Assembly (NCBI RefSeq): GCF_037327425.1
Contig: NZ_CP147846.1
Location: 310,001-374,000, forward strand
Source of the DNA: Rhodococcus sovatensis
GTDB taxonomy: Bacteria > Actinomycetota > Actinomycetes > Mycobacteriales > Mycobacteriaceae
Reading direction: 5' to 3'
DNA: 64,000 nt
In this document: positions 8,149 to 16,538 of the stretch, one piece after another
Numbering within the stretch: the first letter of the stretch is position 1
Layout of the letters: each line of letters begins with the position of its first letter
The notes under the pieces: model-generated
Told to the model about the DNA's origin: nothing
Databases searched by the model: none
What the model saw: the letters and a program-made list of their open reading frames with translations, nothing else
Made by a program: the position numbers and the translations under genes

Positions 8149-9381
8149 CTATGCTGCGCCCTGCGCTGCTTCGAGCCTTCGTGCGACGAGTGCAGCCTGC
8201 AGATGACGGATTCCCGACGGTCGTGTCGGGTCGAATCCGGTCAGCTGAGCAATCCTCTTGAGTCGGTAGTCGACCGTGTTGGTGTGCAGGTGTAGCTGGC
8301 GGGCGGACCGCTGACGATTGAGGTCGTGCGAGATGTGGATTTCGAGCGTTTCGAGCAGTTCCGGTGAAGCATCGAGCGGCTCGAGAATCTGGCGGAGGTG
8401 TCGCCGTCCCGGGCCGGGGCGGGTCAGCTGGTATTCGAGAACCAGGTCGTCCATGCGGTACAGACCGGAAGGGCGATGAAGCTGATGCGCCAGGGCAAGC
8501 AGTTCGTGGACCTGATCGGCCGCCGTCGGGATGTCGGCGGTCGCGGCCTGTTCGGCGGTGACGGTGAGAGGTACCTCGGCCGCAGTACTCAAGCGATGGA
8601 CGAGTGCTTCCACCCATTCCTCGTCGTGCACGCCGGGTATGAGAACGGTGCCGCCCTCGGTGCTGAGCATGGAGAGTGGAGTGCGTCCGCACATGGTCGC
8701 CAATTCCGCCTGGACTCGGCGGAGCTTGCGGCGCGCGGCCACTGTCCGTTGGATCGCAGGATCGTTCTCGTCCGGGTGGGACGGCACCGACAACGCCAGA
8801 ACGAGGTAGCTGTCGGCGAGTTCGATGCCGGACTGCCGGGCGATTGCCACAGCATTGTGTCCGCTCAGCAGCGAGGACACCAGGGTATGGGCGGCCGTGT
8901 GATGTTCGCTCGCAACGGCTTGCAGTTCTTCGACGTAGCTCTTCGAGGCAGCGATGGATACCTTCTCCGACAGCAGGACGAACATCCGAGCCGCTTCGAT
9001 GAGATCGCCTGCGTCCCCGTCGCCTGCTCGCTTGGATACGAGGTTCCAGCCGATCTGGATGCCCTCGTGGTAGACGGTCAATACCGATTCGAGGGGGACG
9101 CCTTCGCGTGCCCACTGGCTGGCTTTCGCCCGCAGCTCCGCCAGATCGCTCTCGTTCGGCGCGCGCCGCTCGTCCAGCATCTGCACAGCGATGCTGATGC
9201 ATTTGACGGTGAACTCGGTGACGTCGCCGTGCAGCTGCTCACCAGGAAGGGATCCGCACGGGGTATTGGCCGCGAAGTGGCCGACCAACAGCCGTGCCAC
9301 GGCCCGGAAGTCGCGTAGCGGCGCAGATGCAGGCTGTCCTGCAACCATTATTCCGAGGCTCGTCGTGTTGTGAACGGTCAC
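8149..9381 (-). CDS. PucR/CdaR-family transcriptional regulator
   Basis: This 410-residue protein has the layout of the PucR/CdaR regulators: an N-terminal helical region, a central GGDEF-like part (about 180-300), and a C-terminal helix-turn-helix in which RQRSARQLHLHTNTVDYRLK (about 365-385) matches the PucR HTH pattern (YLHTNTVDYRLRRI-type). Family members often activate catabolic genes or respond to nitrogen or lipid signals. It is divergent from the desaturase-like gene and upstream of the ABC exporter on the same strand, so either could be its target. The effector is not visible. Confidence 0.85.
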   Translation of the reverse strand: MTVHNTTSLGIMVAGQPASAPLRDFRAVARLLVGHFAANTPCGSLPGEQLHGDVTEFTVKCISIAVQMLDERRAPNESDLAELRAKASQWAREGVPLESVLTVYHEGIQIGWNLVSKRAGDGDAGDLIEAARMFVLLSEKVSIAASKSYVEELQAVASEHHTAAHTLVSSLLSGHNAVAIARQSGIELADSYLVLALSVPSHPDENDPAIQRTVAARRKLRRVQAELATMCGRTPLSMLSTEGGTVLIPGVHDEEWVEALVHRLSTAAEVPLTVTAEQAATADIPTAADQVHELLALAHQLHRPSGLYRMDDLVLEYQLTRPGPGRRHLRQILEPLDASPELLETLEIHISHDLNRQRSARQLHLHTNTVDYRLKRIAQLTGFDPTRPSGIRHLQAALVARRLEAAQGAA

Positions 9382-9731
9382 AGATCAGCCCTTCATGTAG
9401 GAACGTCAGCTCCGGCGAAAAAAAAGTTACTGACGCGTATTGTTGCCTATCCACGCAAGTTCGGTTCAAAATTCGATTGAATTTGACCGGATTTCGAACT
9501 TGGAGTTTGTTTCCACGCTGATAACAGACTCGATCATAGGATGTTATCAACGTGTTATCCAGTGTTTGGCGCGAGCAATTTGTGAAGGCTCTCAACACGG
9601 GCGACGCAACAGTTGCGACATTGCCTAAACAATCACCGGAACGTTCACTCTTGCCCTGTGGTGGGCCTAGCGTCGTCCGCAGCCGATCGGTCGGATCGGC
9701 GGGATCCGAGAGTGTCGAGGAGGTGGGCGTG
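9382..9731. promoter_or_regulatory. AT-rich divergent regulatory region with nested dyads
   Basis: This 350-base gap separates the PucR-like and desaturase-like genes. AAGTTCG (9457-9463) pairs with CGAACTT (9495-9501), and inside that AAATTC (9469-9474) pairs with GAATTT (9479-9484). Further right, GATAAC (9520-9525) is mirrored by two GTTATC copies (9543-9548, 9554-9559). The region is much richer in A+T than its surroundings. No protein-coding gene is supported here. The signal GAGGAGG at 9717-9723 is the ribosome site of the following gene. Confidence 0.6.
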
Positions 9732-10637
9732 GTGAGAGCACTGAGTCAAATTGCATTGCTTCGAGAACTCGAGCCGGTGATCGAACAGTGTCTCGGTCGG
9801 CACCTGGCAACCGCTGAGACATGGGATCCATCGCAGTACGTTCGACCGGAACGGTATTGGGGGCAGCGGCGGTCGCCGCTGACCGAAACGGCGAAGGCTG
9901 CATTGGTCACGACCCTGCTGACTCACAACAACACTGCGCGCACCGAACCTGGCGCACCCGCGGCCACCCGTGGGTCGTGGGGATCCTGGCTGCACGAGTG
10001 GACCGGCGAGAAACGACTGCACGCCGACGCGATCCAGCAGTACCTCGTCGCAACCAGAAGTGTGGATCCGATTGCGCTGGATAGAGCTCGGTTTCAATGC
10101 ACGACCATCGGGATCGAAGCGTCGATGGAAGGTGATCACCTCCTCCGATCGATGGTGCACTCCACCGTCGACGTGATGGCGACGATGGTCAGCCATGAGA
10201 ACACAGCCGTGGAATGTGCGGACCCGGTAGCGACCGCAGTCCTCGAACGGATCGTCGCCGACCAGAAGCTGCACGTCGGGTTCTATCGAAGCGTTGTCGA
10301 CGCTGCCCTCGGAATTGCACCCGCCCAGACGTTCAAAGCGATCACCGAGGTCGTAATGAACTTCCAGATGCCCGGAAGTGGCTTACCCGGCTTCGAGCGC
10401 AGCGCGATGTTGATCGCCCGTGACGGAATCTACGACCTGAGACGGCATCTCGACGAGGTTCTGCTCCCTGCACTACGTGGATGGCGCATCTTCGAGCGTA
10501 CCGACACCGTGGGCGGGGAACGGAATCGAAAGATGCTGTCCGACTTCCTCGACGACCTGGAGTGTCAGGCCGCGACTTTCGAACAAATGCGTATGCGTGC
10601 GCTCGCGCGCGACGCAGAAAAGCTTCGCGCGTCGTAA
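9732..10637 (+). CDS. Acyl-ACP desaturase family protein lacking the di-iron glutamates
   Basis: This 301-residue protein aligns by eye with mycobacterial DesA acyl-ACP desaturases over its whole length (LLRELEPVIEQCLGRHL, GSWLHEWTGEK, YLVATRSVDPIALDRAR, MPGSGLPGFERSAMLIARDGIYD, GWRIFER). Active members bind two irons through four Glu and two His. Here the His residues remain (His97, His181), but the Glu positions read His65, Lys94, Val148 and Gln178, so normal oxygen chemistry is unlikely. GTG 9732 was chosen because GAGGAGG ends eight bases before it; the upstream extension is low-complexity. It may be a regulatory or scaffold paralogue. The divergent PucR-like regulator is the likely controller. 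Confidence 0.8.
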   Translation: MRALSQIALLRELEPVIEQCLGRHLATAETWDPSQYVRPERYWGQRRSPLTETAKAALVTTLLTHNNTARTEPGAPAATRGSWGSWLHEWTGEKRLHADAIQQYLVATRSVDPIALDRARFQCTTIGIEASMEGDHLLRSMVHSTVDVMATMVSHENTAVECADPVATAVLERIVADQKLHVGFYRSVVDAALGIAPAQTFKAITEVVMNFQMPGSGLPGFERSAMLIARDGIYDLRRHLDEVLLPALRGWRIFERTDTVGGERNRKMLSDFLDDLECQAATFEQMRMRALARDAEKLRAS

Positions 10638-10648
10638 CTCGACGCGCG
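10626..10648 (+). terminator. Hairpin over the stop codon of the desaturase-like gene
   Basis: CGCGCGTCG (10626-10634) and CGACGCGCG (10640-10648) form a perfect nine-pair stem. The five-base loop contains the TAA stop codon. There is no T-run after it, so it may work as a weak or Rho-assisted terminator or as an mRNA-stabilising structure. Confidence 0.4.
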
Positions 10649-10680
10649 TGATGAAGCCCCCGGGGGGTCTGTGGGAAAGC

Positions 10681-10731
10681 ACCCTCTCACCAATCACCGA
10701 CAGCATTGCCATCTGTGATTGGTGAGAGGGT
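10681..10731. promoter_or_regulatory. Perfect 17-bp inverted repeat before the stress-protein gene
   Basis: The arm ACCCTCTCACCAATCAC (10681-10697) is repeated as its exact complement at 10715-10731, with a 17-base spacer. It lies between the desaturase-like gene and the universal stress protein, 75 bases upstream of the latter. It could be a terminator, although the following run is only TTCTT, or a large operator. Confidence 0.55.
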
Positions 10732-10805
10732 TCTTGCATGTGACTGCGCCCTTCTTTGCTTCGGGTCGATTACTCTGGGCGGCACACCGAGCGGAGGCAG
10801 CCCAC

Positions 10806-11669
10806 ATGAGCGGCAGCAGCACCATAGTGGTCGGAATCGATGGTTCCGAAGCGTCCGACCTGGCGACCGTCTGGGCAGCGCTCACAGCGGCCGGGCGTGA
10901 CTTCACGCTTCGGATAGTCACCGCGGTCGACACTCCAGCGCATCTCGACGACGCACAGACTGCCGAGTTCGCGGCTATGGCACGCTCACGCCTCGTCGCA
11001 GCCGAAACTCTTGCGCGAACGACCGTCGACGGCTCGTCTCTGCGGATAGAGACCGAGCTTCGCGAGGGCAAGGTCATCGATGTGTTGCTGACGGCGTCGA
11101 CGAGCAGTGCGATGGTGGTTCTGGGAGCCGTCGGCCTCGGCGAATCGGATTCAGGCATCATCGGTTCGGCAGCGGTAGGGCTGAGCACGCATGCATCGTC
11201 ACCGGTTGTCGTCGTACGTGGACGCAGTATCGACGGCCGACCGCCCGTCTCAGGGCCCGTCGTCGTCGGCGTCGACGGTTCGGCCGTCAATCAGAGCGCC
11301 ATCGCGATCGCGTTCGACGAAGCGTCGCATCGAGGTGCGACGCTGGTGGCCGTGCACGTGTGGTCGGACGTTTCGCTCGCCCAGATTTCGGCCGTGCCGT
11401 TCGGATGGGACGACATCGCGGCATCCGAGGAAGCGGTGTTGGCGGAGAGTCTTGCAGGCTGGCAGGAGAAGTACCCGGACGTCGAAGTGCGACGCGTCGT
11501 CGCTCAGGACCGCCCGGTGCGTGTTCTCACAGGGTTGTCCGAGCAAGCGTCGTTGATCGTCGTCGGCAGTCGTGGGCGCGGCGGATTTTCCGGAATGATG
11601 CTCGGTTCCACGAGCTATGCGCTGATCAACACTGCCGACTGCCCGGTTCTCGTGGTCCGGGGAGGCTAG
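10806..11669 (+). CDS. Universal stress protein, two UspA domains
   Basis: This 287-residue protein consists of two UspA domains in tandem. The first starts TIVVGIDGSEAS, the second PVVVGVDGSAVN at about residue 143. The second ends with the ATP-binding loop GSRGRGGFSGMMLGS and PVLVVRG, a G-x2-G-x9-G(S/T) pattern. In the first domain the loop reads GAVGLGESDSGIIGSAAVG, which is less regular. Tandem Usp proteins are abundant in mycobacteria and rhodococci and are often induced by low oxygen or stationary phase. GGAGG at 10793-10797 supports the ATG at 10806. The gene ends convergent with, and overlapping by a few bases, the cupin gene. Confidence 0.93.
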   Translation: MSGSSTIVVGIDGSEASDLATVWAALTAAGRDFTLRIVTAVDTPAHLDDAQTAEFAAMARSRLVAAETLARTTVDGSSLRIETELREGKVIDVLLTASTSSAMVVLGAVGLGESDSGIIGSAAVGLSTHASSPVVVVRGRSIDGRPPVSGPVVVGVDGSAVNQSAIAIAFDEASHRGATLVAVHVWSDVSLAQISAVPFGWDDIAASEEAVLAESLAGWQEKYPDVEVRRVVAQDRPVRVLTGLSEQASLIVVGSRGRGGFSGMMLGSTSYALINTADCPVLVVRGG

Positions 11670-11992
11670 ACCGCCACCGTCAACAGGAATGCGACGTCTT
11701 CGGTCGCTTCGACGCTGTGGCGGGCATCGGGCACGACGAGGAGGTCGCCCGCCGAGCCCTTCCAAGACTTCTCGCCACTGACCAGCATCAACTGACCACT
11801 GATGACCAGTACGGTCGACTCGCCGGAGAGGTCGTGCTCGGCAAGACTGTTCCCGGCGGCCAACGCGACGACGGTCTGGCGAAGGTGACGCTGATGGCCC
11901 CCGTAGACAGTCTGTGAACTACGGCCACTCGAGGCGCCCACGGCAAGCTTCAATTGTTGTCGGGCAAGGGCGGTAAGTGACTTCTTGTCCAT
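11666..11992 (-). CDS. Small cupin-domain protein
   Basis: This 108-residue protein carries one cupin barrel. The first part of the fold is seen in VVALAAGNSLAEHDLSGESTVLVISGQLML and the second in GSAGDLLVVPDARHSVEATED. The His residues in EHD and ARHS are the likely metal ligands, but the usual HxH pair is not complete. Similar small cupins in actinobacteria are annotated only as cupin-domain proteins. The gene is convergent with the stress-protein gene and 62 bases downstream of dfrA, with which it could be co-transcribed. No reaction can be assigned. Confidence 0.75.
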   Translation of the reverse strand: MDKKSLTALARQQLKLAVGASSGRSSQTVYGGHQRHLRQTVVALAAGNSLAEHDLSGESTVLVISGQLMLVSGEKSWKGSAGDLLVVPDARHSVEATEDVAFLLTVAV

Positions 11993-12054
11993 GCGCTCAG
12001 TATGGCGTACCGGACCGATCGCGGAGAGCTTAACCGACCGAAAGGCAGTGCCGA

Positions 12055-12561
12055 TCAAGTAGTTTGGTAAGCCTTGCCGTACTGCTCCCAGCGAAATCTG
12101 ATGCCGTCGACGCGGCTGGTCATCCACTCGCCGGTGATCGCGGTCCAGTCTTCTGGAATTTTCGGGGCCACCGTGTCTCCATCGACCGCCAGATCGATTC
12201 GGGTGACCTGCAGTTCGGTGGCGAACGGCATTGCTGCCCGGTAGATTTCGCCGCCGCCCATGACCCAGGCCGTGTTTTCGTCGATCGATGCCAATGCGCC
12301 CTCGACGCTGCTCGCAGTCTCGGCGCCATCGGCGTGCCAGTCGGCGTCACGAGACACGACGATGTTTCGACGCCCCGGCAACGGCCTGAACCGCGGGGGG
12401 AGTGAGTCCCAGGTCTTGCGGCCCATGACGACTGGATGTCCCTGAGTGATCGCCTTGAAATGTGCCAAGTCCTCCGGGACGTGCCACGGAATGGAGTTGC
12501 CGTCGCCGATCACCCCGCCCGCAGCTTCCGCCCAGATCAATCCGACGTGGGACGGACTCAT
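12055..12561 (-). CDS. dfrA: Dihydrofolate reductase
   Basis: This 168-residue enzyme reduces dihydrofolate to tetrahydrofolate with NADPH. The sequence starts VGLIWAEAAGGVIGDGNSIPWHVPEDLAHF, with the catalytic acid at Asp31. The NADPH-binding parts GRKTWDSLP and VMGGGEIYR are intact. The ATG overlaps the end of thyA (ATGA), so thyA and dfrA form one unit, as in mycobacteria. The pairing makes sense because thymidylate synthase turns its folate cofactor into dihydrofolate, which this enzyme recycles. Confidence 0.97.
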   Translation of the reverse strand: MSPSHVGLIWAEAAGGVIGDGNSIPWHVPEDLAHFKAITQGHPVVMGRKTWDSLPPRFRPLPGRRNIVVSRDADWHADGAETASSVEGALASIDENTAWVMGGGEIYRAAMPFATELQVTRIDLAVDGDTVAPKIPEDWTAITGEWMTSRVDGIRFRWEQYGKAYQTT

Positions 12562-13367
12562 ACTGCGACCGGCGCCTTGATCGCGGGGTGGTGCTGATAG
12601 TCCACGATCTCGATGTCCTCGAACTCGTAGTCGAAGATCGAATCACGGTGTGCCAGATTCAATGTCGGATACGGGTAGGCCTTGCGGGTCAATTGCTCCG
12701 CCACCTGCTCGCGATGGTTGTCGTAGATGTGGCAATCACCGCCGGTCCACACGAAATCGCCGACACCGAGGCCTACCTGCGCGGCCACCATGTGCGTCAG
12801 CAGTGCGTAGCTCGCGATGTTGAACGGAACTCCGAGGAAGAGATCGGCACTGCGCTGATACAGCTGGCACGACAGCTTGCCGTCCGCGACGTAGAACTGG
12901 AAGAACGCGTGGCAGGGCGGCAACGCCATCTGGGGGATCTCGCCGACGTTCCACGACGAGACGATCATGCGCCTCGAATCGGGATCGGTCCGCAGCATGT
13001 CGAGGACCTGCGAGATCTGATCGATGTGCTCACCCGACGGTGTCGGCCACGAGCGCCATTGGACGCCGTAGACGGGTCCGAGCTCGCCGTCCGGTGCGGC
13101 CCACTCGTCCCAAATACTCACACCACGGTCTTGCAGCCACGTGACGTTCGACTCGCCGCGGAGGAACCACAGAAGCTCGTACACGATGGACTTCAGATGC
13201 ACCTTCTTGGTGGTGATCAGCGGAAAGCCCTCGCTGAGATCGAACCGCATCTGGTGACCGAAGACGCTGGTCGTTCCCGTCCCGGTGCGATCGGACTTCG
13301 CGGTGCCGGTCTCTGCCACGTGTCGGAGCAGATCCTCGTACGGGGTAGGAACCATCACGCGGGTCAT
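12558..13367 (-). CDS. thyA: Thymidylate synthase (ThyA)
   Basis: This 269-residue enzyme methylates dUMP to dTMP using methylene-tetrahydrofolate. The catalytic cysteine is Cys152 in MALPPCHAFFQFYV. The dUMP-binding stretch CQLYQRSADLFLGVPFNIASY and the folate-binding C-terminus (IKAPVAV) are intact. The length fits the compact form of the family. It heads the thyA-dfrA operon, with dfrA overlapping its stop. The start ATG is at 13367. An alternative internal ATG four codons later would not change the domain. Confidence 0.97.
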   Translation of the reverse strand: MTRVMVPTPYEDLLRHVAETGTAKSDRTGTGTTSVFGHQMRFDLSEGFPLITTKKVHLKSIVYELLWFLRGESNVTWLQDRGVSIWDEWAAPDGELGPVYGVQWRSWPTPSGEHIDQISQVLDMLRTDPDSRRMIVSSWNVGEIPQMALPPCHAFFQFYVADGKLSCQLYQRSADLFLGVPFNIASYALLTHMVAAQVGLGVGDFVWTGGDCHIYDNHREQVAEQLTRKAYPYPTLNLAHRDSIFDYEFEDIEIVDYQHHPAIKAPVAV

Positions 13368-13441
13368 TGTATGCGCCCGCCGGTGTGCGCCGCCGCCTAC
13401 AGGTCCTGCATTTTCGGTGCGGACACCACCATAATGGGATC

Positions 13442-14308
13442 ATGCCCGAGTTACCCGAGGTCGAAGCGCTCGCAGGCTTCCTCCGCGAGCATGCTGTCGG
13501 TGCCGTGATCGGCCGCATCGACATCGCGGCTCTCAGCGTGCTCAAGACGTTCGACCCACCGATCGCCGAGCTGCAGGGCAGGGACGTCACCGACGCTGCC
13601 CGGTTCGGCAAACACCTCGCGCTGCAGGCCGGTGACCTCTGGCTCATCACTCACCTCTCGCGCGGGGGCTGGTTGCGATGGGCCGACAATCCCTCCGCGG
13701 CACCGCCGAAACCAGGCAAGGGCCCGCTTGCGCTGAGGATTCACTTCTTCACCCCCGAGGGATCAACGCCAGCCATCGATCTCACCGAAGCCGGCACCAA
13801 GAAGCGCCTCGCGGTGTGGGTGGTGCATGATCCGAAGGAAGTGCCGGGGGTCGCGCGTCTCGGCCCCGACGCGCTTGCGGTCACCGAACCCGAATTCGGC
13901 GAGATTCTCGCGGGTACCACTGCTCGGCTCAAGACCTCGCTCGTCGACCAGTCGCTGATCGCCGGAATCGGCAACGCGTATTCCGACGAGATCCTGCACG
14001 TCGCGAAGCTCTCTCCTTTTGCGTCCTCGAACAAGCTGGACGTGGAGGCTACCGGGGTGCTGTACCGCGCAATGCGAGAAGTGCTCGCCGACGCCGTGTC
14101 TCGATCCGAAGGGCAGGATGCCGCGCGGCTGAAGGGCGAGAAGCGCTCGGGCATGAGGGTGCATGCCCGAGTTGGACTGCCGTGCCCGGTGTGCGGTGAC
14201 CCCGTTCGAGAGGTCTCCTACTCGGAGCGTTCTTTCCAGTACTGCGCGACGTGCCAGACCGGCGGCAAGATCCTTGCCGACCGCCGGATGTCCCGCCTGC
14301 TCAAATAG
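13442..14308 (+). CDS. Fpg/Nei-family DNA glycosylase
   Basis: This 288-residue DNA repair enzyme removes oxidised bases and nicks the abasic site. The mature N-terminus PELPEVEALAG supplies the nucleophile Pro2 and Glu3. A zinc finger near the C-terminus has four cysteines (248, 251, 268 and 271, CxxC-16-CxxC). The middle part contains KTSLVDQSLIAGIGNAYSDEILH, which corresponds to the family helix-two-turn-helix. The insertion and N-terminal wording differ from classical MutM, so an actinobacterial Nei-like subgroup is likelier than MutM itself. The gene ends in an eight-base convergent overlap with the esterase gene. Confidence 0.9.
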   Translation: MPELPEVEALAGFLREHAVGAVIGRIDIAALSVLKTFDPPIAELQGRDVTDAARFGKHLALQAGDLWLITHLSRGGWLRWADNPSAAPPKPGKGPLALRIHFFTPEGSTPAIDLTEAGTKKRLAVWVVHDPKEVPGVARLGPDALAVTEPEFGEILAGTTARLKTSLVDQSLIAGIGNAYSDEILHVAKLSPFASSNKLDVEATGVLYRAMREVLADAVSRSEGQDAARLKGEKRSGMRVHARVGLPCPVCGDPVREVSYSERSFQYCATCQTGGKILADRRMSRLLK

Positions 14309-15842
14309 AGGAAGCCTCGGTCCTCTGGCTCGCGTAGCCGCGGTAGCCCTCCCACGCCAGCCGACGGTCACGCCGAGGATCACGCTGAACTCGGGTGCGA
14401 GAGTCGAAAACCATCGTCTCGCGGGTCTGCTCGTCGTACCTCGGCCACGTCGGCAGTGGCTGACCGGTCCTGGCGAAGTGGAGCCACTGAGACTGCACGT
14501 TCTCGGTGACCTCGGCGAACGCTCGGCGGCCACCGGGAATCGTCATGATCTTCCCGAATGCCGTCTCGCTGATCCCGAACACGGCGAACAGCTCGAAGCC
14601 GTGGGTGGCGTCGAGACCGAGCCACTTCATCACTCGCGGTGCGAAATCGAAACGGTAGCTGTAGGTCGGCGCCCGACGCGAATGCGACTCGGCTACTTCG
14701 AGAGACGGCTTCCAGAACGTGAAGTCGCCGCCGATGTCGATCGCGGAAGACGCGTTCGGATACCCCGGATAAGCCTCGGTGACAACATCTTTCGCTGTCG
14801 GATCGGTCAGGGCGAACAGTGTGTCGATGCGTTCGGGATTGGTGGGCAGCGCGTCGAGGACCTTCGGGAACAGGGTGCCCTCGCGGCTGTTCGTGCCGAT
14901 GATGAGGGGGACTCGGTGCGTGCCGTCTTGGTAGGCATCCAGCGGATTCTTCGGGACGTAGTCACCGTCGACGACGGGGCCGAATGGGTGGAGTCCGGGT
15001 GTACGATCCAGAACGGTGTACGCGAGTTTGTGTCCAGCGCGGCCCAATTGGGCAACATCGGCCTGCTCCAGGGTCTCGGCCACGTTGCCGCCGTCGCCGA
15101 GGAATCCCACGAACTCCTGTGCCCATCCGGTGGCACGTTCCTGAGTTGCGACCAGCCCGGGTGCGGAACTTTCTGCAATTGCCGACCGGAACAGGCCCTT
15201 GGCTGCTGGTGTGGCCAGCAGCGTCGTAACTGCGTTGCCGCCTGCCGATTCGCCGAAGATGGTTACGTTCTCGGGGTCGCCGCCGAACTGACCGATGTTG
15301 CGCTGAACCCATTCGAGTGCGGCAACCTGATCGCGCAGGCCGAGGTTGGACTCGAACTTCCTTGCCGACGTCGAGAACTGCGTCAGGTCCAGGTAGCCGA
15401 GTGCGCCGAGGCGGTAGTTGATCGACACGTAGATGATGCCGTCGCTGTCCTGCAGTGATCGACGCACTAGAGATCCGCCGCCGTACAGCGGGGTTGCCGA
15501 GGTGCCCAGGGTGTACGCGCCGCCGTGGATGAACACCATGACGGGCCTGGGGCCCTCGCTGGGGCGACTCGGGGCGAGCACGTTGAGCGTCAGGCAGTCC
15601 TCGCTCGACGGCTGGTACTTGCCGATGGAGAGCATCGTGCCGCGCTTGTGCTGGACCGAGGCGTTGCCCCACTCGGTGGCGTCGCGGACGCCGTCCCATG
15701 GTTGGACGGGCTGCGGTGCGCGGAGGCGAAGCGGCCCGACCGGGGGAGCCGCGTACGGGATTCCGCGCCAGGTGAGCAGATCGCCCACCGGCTTGCCGTC
15801 GACAATGCCGTCGGAGGTGGTCACTCTGGTGTTCGCAGACAT
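14301..15842 (-). CDS. Type B carboxylesterase (para-nitrobenzyl esterase-like)
   Basis: This 513-residue alpha/beta hydrolase belongs to the type B carboxylesterases. It has the signature EDCLTLNVLAPS, the oxyanion segment FIHGGAYTLG, the nucleophile in FGESAGG (Ser near residue 200), and a probable catalytic His in DATHGFELF near residue 405. The product would hydrolyse carboxylic esters. The natural substrate is not visible and no catabolic genes flank it. It has no signal peptide, so it should act in the cytoplasm. Confidence 0.93.
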   Translation of the reverse strand: MSANTRVTTSDGIVDGKPVGDLLTWRGIPYAAPPVGPLRLRAPQPVQPWDGVRDATEWGNASVQHKRGTMLSIGKYQPSSEDCLTLNVLAPSRPSEGPRPVMVFIHGGAYTLGTSATPLYGGGSLVRRSLQDSDGIIYVSINYRLGALGYLDLTQFSTSARKFESNLGLRDQVAALEWVQRNIGQFGGDPENVTIFGESAGGNAVTTLLATPAAKGLFRSAIAESSAPGLVATQERATGWAQEFVGFLGDGGNVAETLEQADVAQLGRAGHKLAYTVLDRTPGLHPFGPVVDGDYVPKNPLDAYQDGTHRVPLIIGTNSREGTLFPKVLDALPTNPERIDTLFALTDPTAKDVVTEAYPGYPNASSAIDIGGDFTFWKPSLEVAESHSRRAPTYSYRFDFAPRVMKWLGLDATHGFELFAVFGISETAFGKIMTIPGGRRAFAEVTENVQSQWLHFARTGQPLPTWPRYDEQTRETMVFDSRTRVQRDPRRDRRLAWEGYRGYASQRTEASSI

Positions 15843-15906
15843 GTTCGCGAGTCTACTTATCGAACTTACCGGTGGGTAGGTAATCGAAGAAGGGAGAATC
15901 GGACGT

Positions 15907-16470
15907 ATGGCCTTCGAATACCGCGCCGAGATCGTTCAGTTGCTCGTATCGCCTGCCCACGCATATTTCGGCCGAGCCAAGGACGGTCCGGCGAAGGACG
16001 TGCCGACCGAGTTGGCCGAGTGTGTGGACATCGTTGCGAACAAGGGGATCCGCGGCGACCGCTTCTTCGGGGTGAAGGCGCACACCGAGGCTGCGGTGAC
16101 GTTCCTTGCCGTCGAGGCGTGGGAAGCCGTCGGCGAGGCTCTGGGTGTAGCTGTTCCCGACGCTGCGGTGGCCAGGCGAAACGTAGCCGTTCGCGGTCTG
16201 GAGTTGGATCCGCTGCGGGGACTAGAGTTCGACCTGGACTCCGGTGACGGTCCCGTGCGTTTTCGAGGTGGGCGCCCAGCGCATCCGTGCGTGTGGATGG
16301 ACACGATGGTTGCCCAGGGGGCTCGGAAGGCGCTCATCGGGCGAGGCGGGCTTCGCGCAGAACCGCTCACCGACGGCGTTCTGCGGTTGGGCGAGGTCGT
16401 CGTCCGGTCGCCCGTCGAACTGGATGCGGCCAGGGCTGCGGTTCCGGTGAAGAGGGCGCAGCCACTGTGA
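15907..16470 (+). CDS. MOSC-domain protein
   Basis: This 187-residue protein is a single MOSC domain, the fold shared with the C-terminal part of molybdenum-cofactor sulfurases. Visible marks are KGIRGDRFFG, ARRNVAVRGLEL and the conserved cysteine in GRPAHPCVWMD (near residue 128). Free-standing MOSC proteins are thought to move sulfur or handle N-hydroxylated compounds; the specific role here is unknown. It is divergent from the esterase gene. Just after its end, the last 16 coding bases are repeated almost exactly. Confidence 0.85.
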   Translation: MAFEYRAEIVQLLVSPAHAYFGRAKDGPAKDVPTELAECVDIVANKGIRGDRFFGVKAHTEAAVTFLAVEAWEAVGEALGVAVPDAAVARRNVAVRGLELDPLRGLEFDLDSGDGPVRFRGGRPAHPCVWMDTMVAQGARKALIGRGGLRAEPLTDGVLRLGEVVVRSPVELDAARAAVPVKRAQPL

Positions 16471-16493
16471 CCGATAAGGCGCAGCCGCTGTGA
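16455..16493. repeat. Tandem copy of the MOSC gene end
   Basis: A 16-base segment covering the last codons and stop (GGCGCAGCCACTGTGA at 16455-16470) recurs at 16478-16493 with one change. The period is 23 bases. This looks like a short slippage duplication that left a second stop codon downstream. Confidence 0.7.
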
Positions 16494-16538
16494 ACGATGA
16501 TACGTAGTACCTGTCCTACGAGGTCCGAAGGGGATTCG

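Noticed and set aside
8084..8149. tRNA-like segment with GATCGAAC and a CCGGGGC/GCCCCGG pairing
   Set aside because: The D and anticodon arms do not form and the 5' part would run into the PucR-like gene. It is only a loose long-range hairpin.
7256..9202. 648-codon frame covering the ABC ATPase and upstream region
   Set aside because: The first 410 codons are the shadow of the PucR-like gene and pass through the intergenic hairpin. The ATPase begins at 7969.
10657..10667. CCCCCGGGGGG as a terminator
   Set aside because: The palindrome has no loop and no following T-run.
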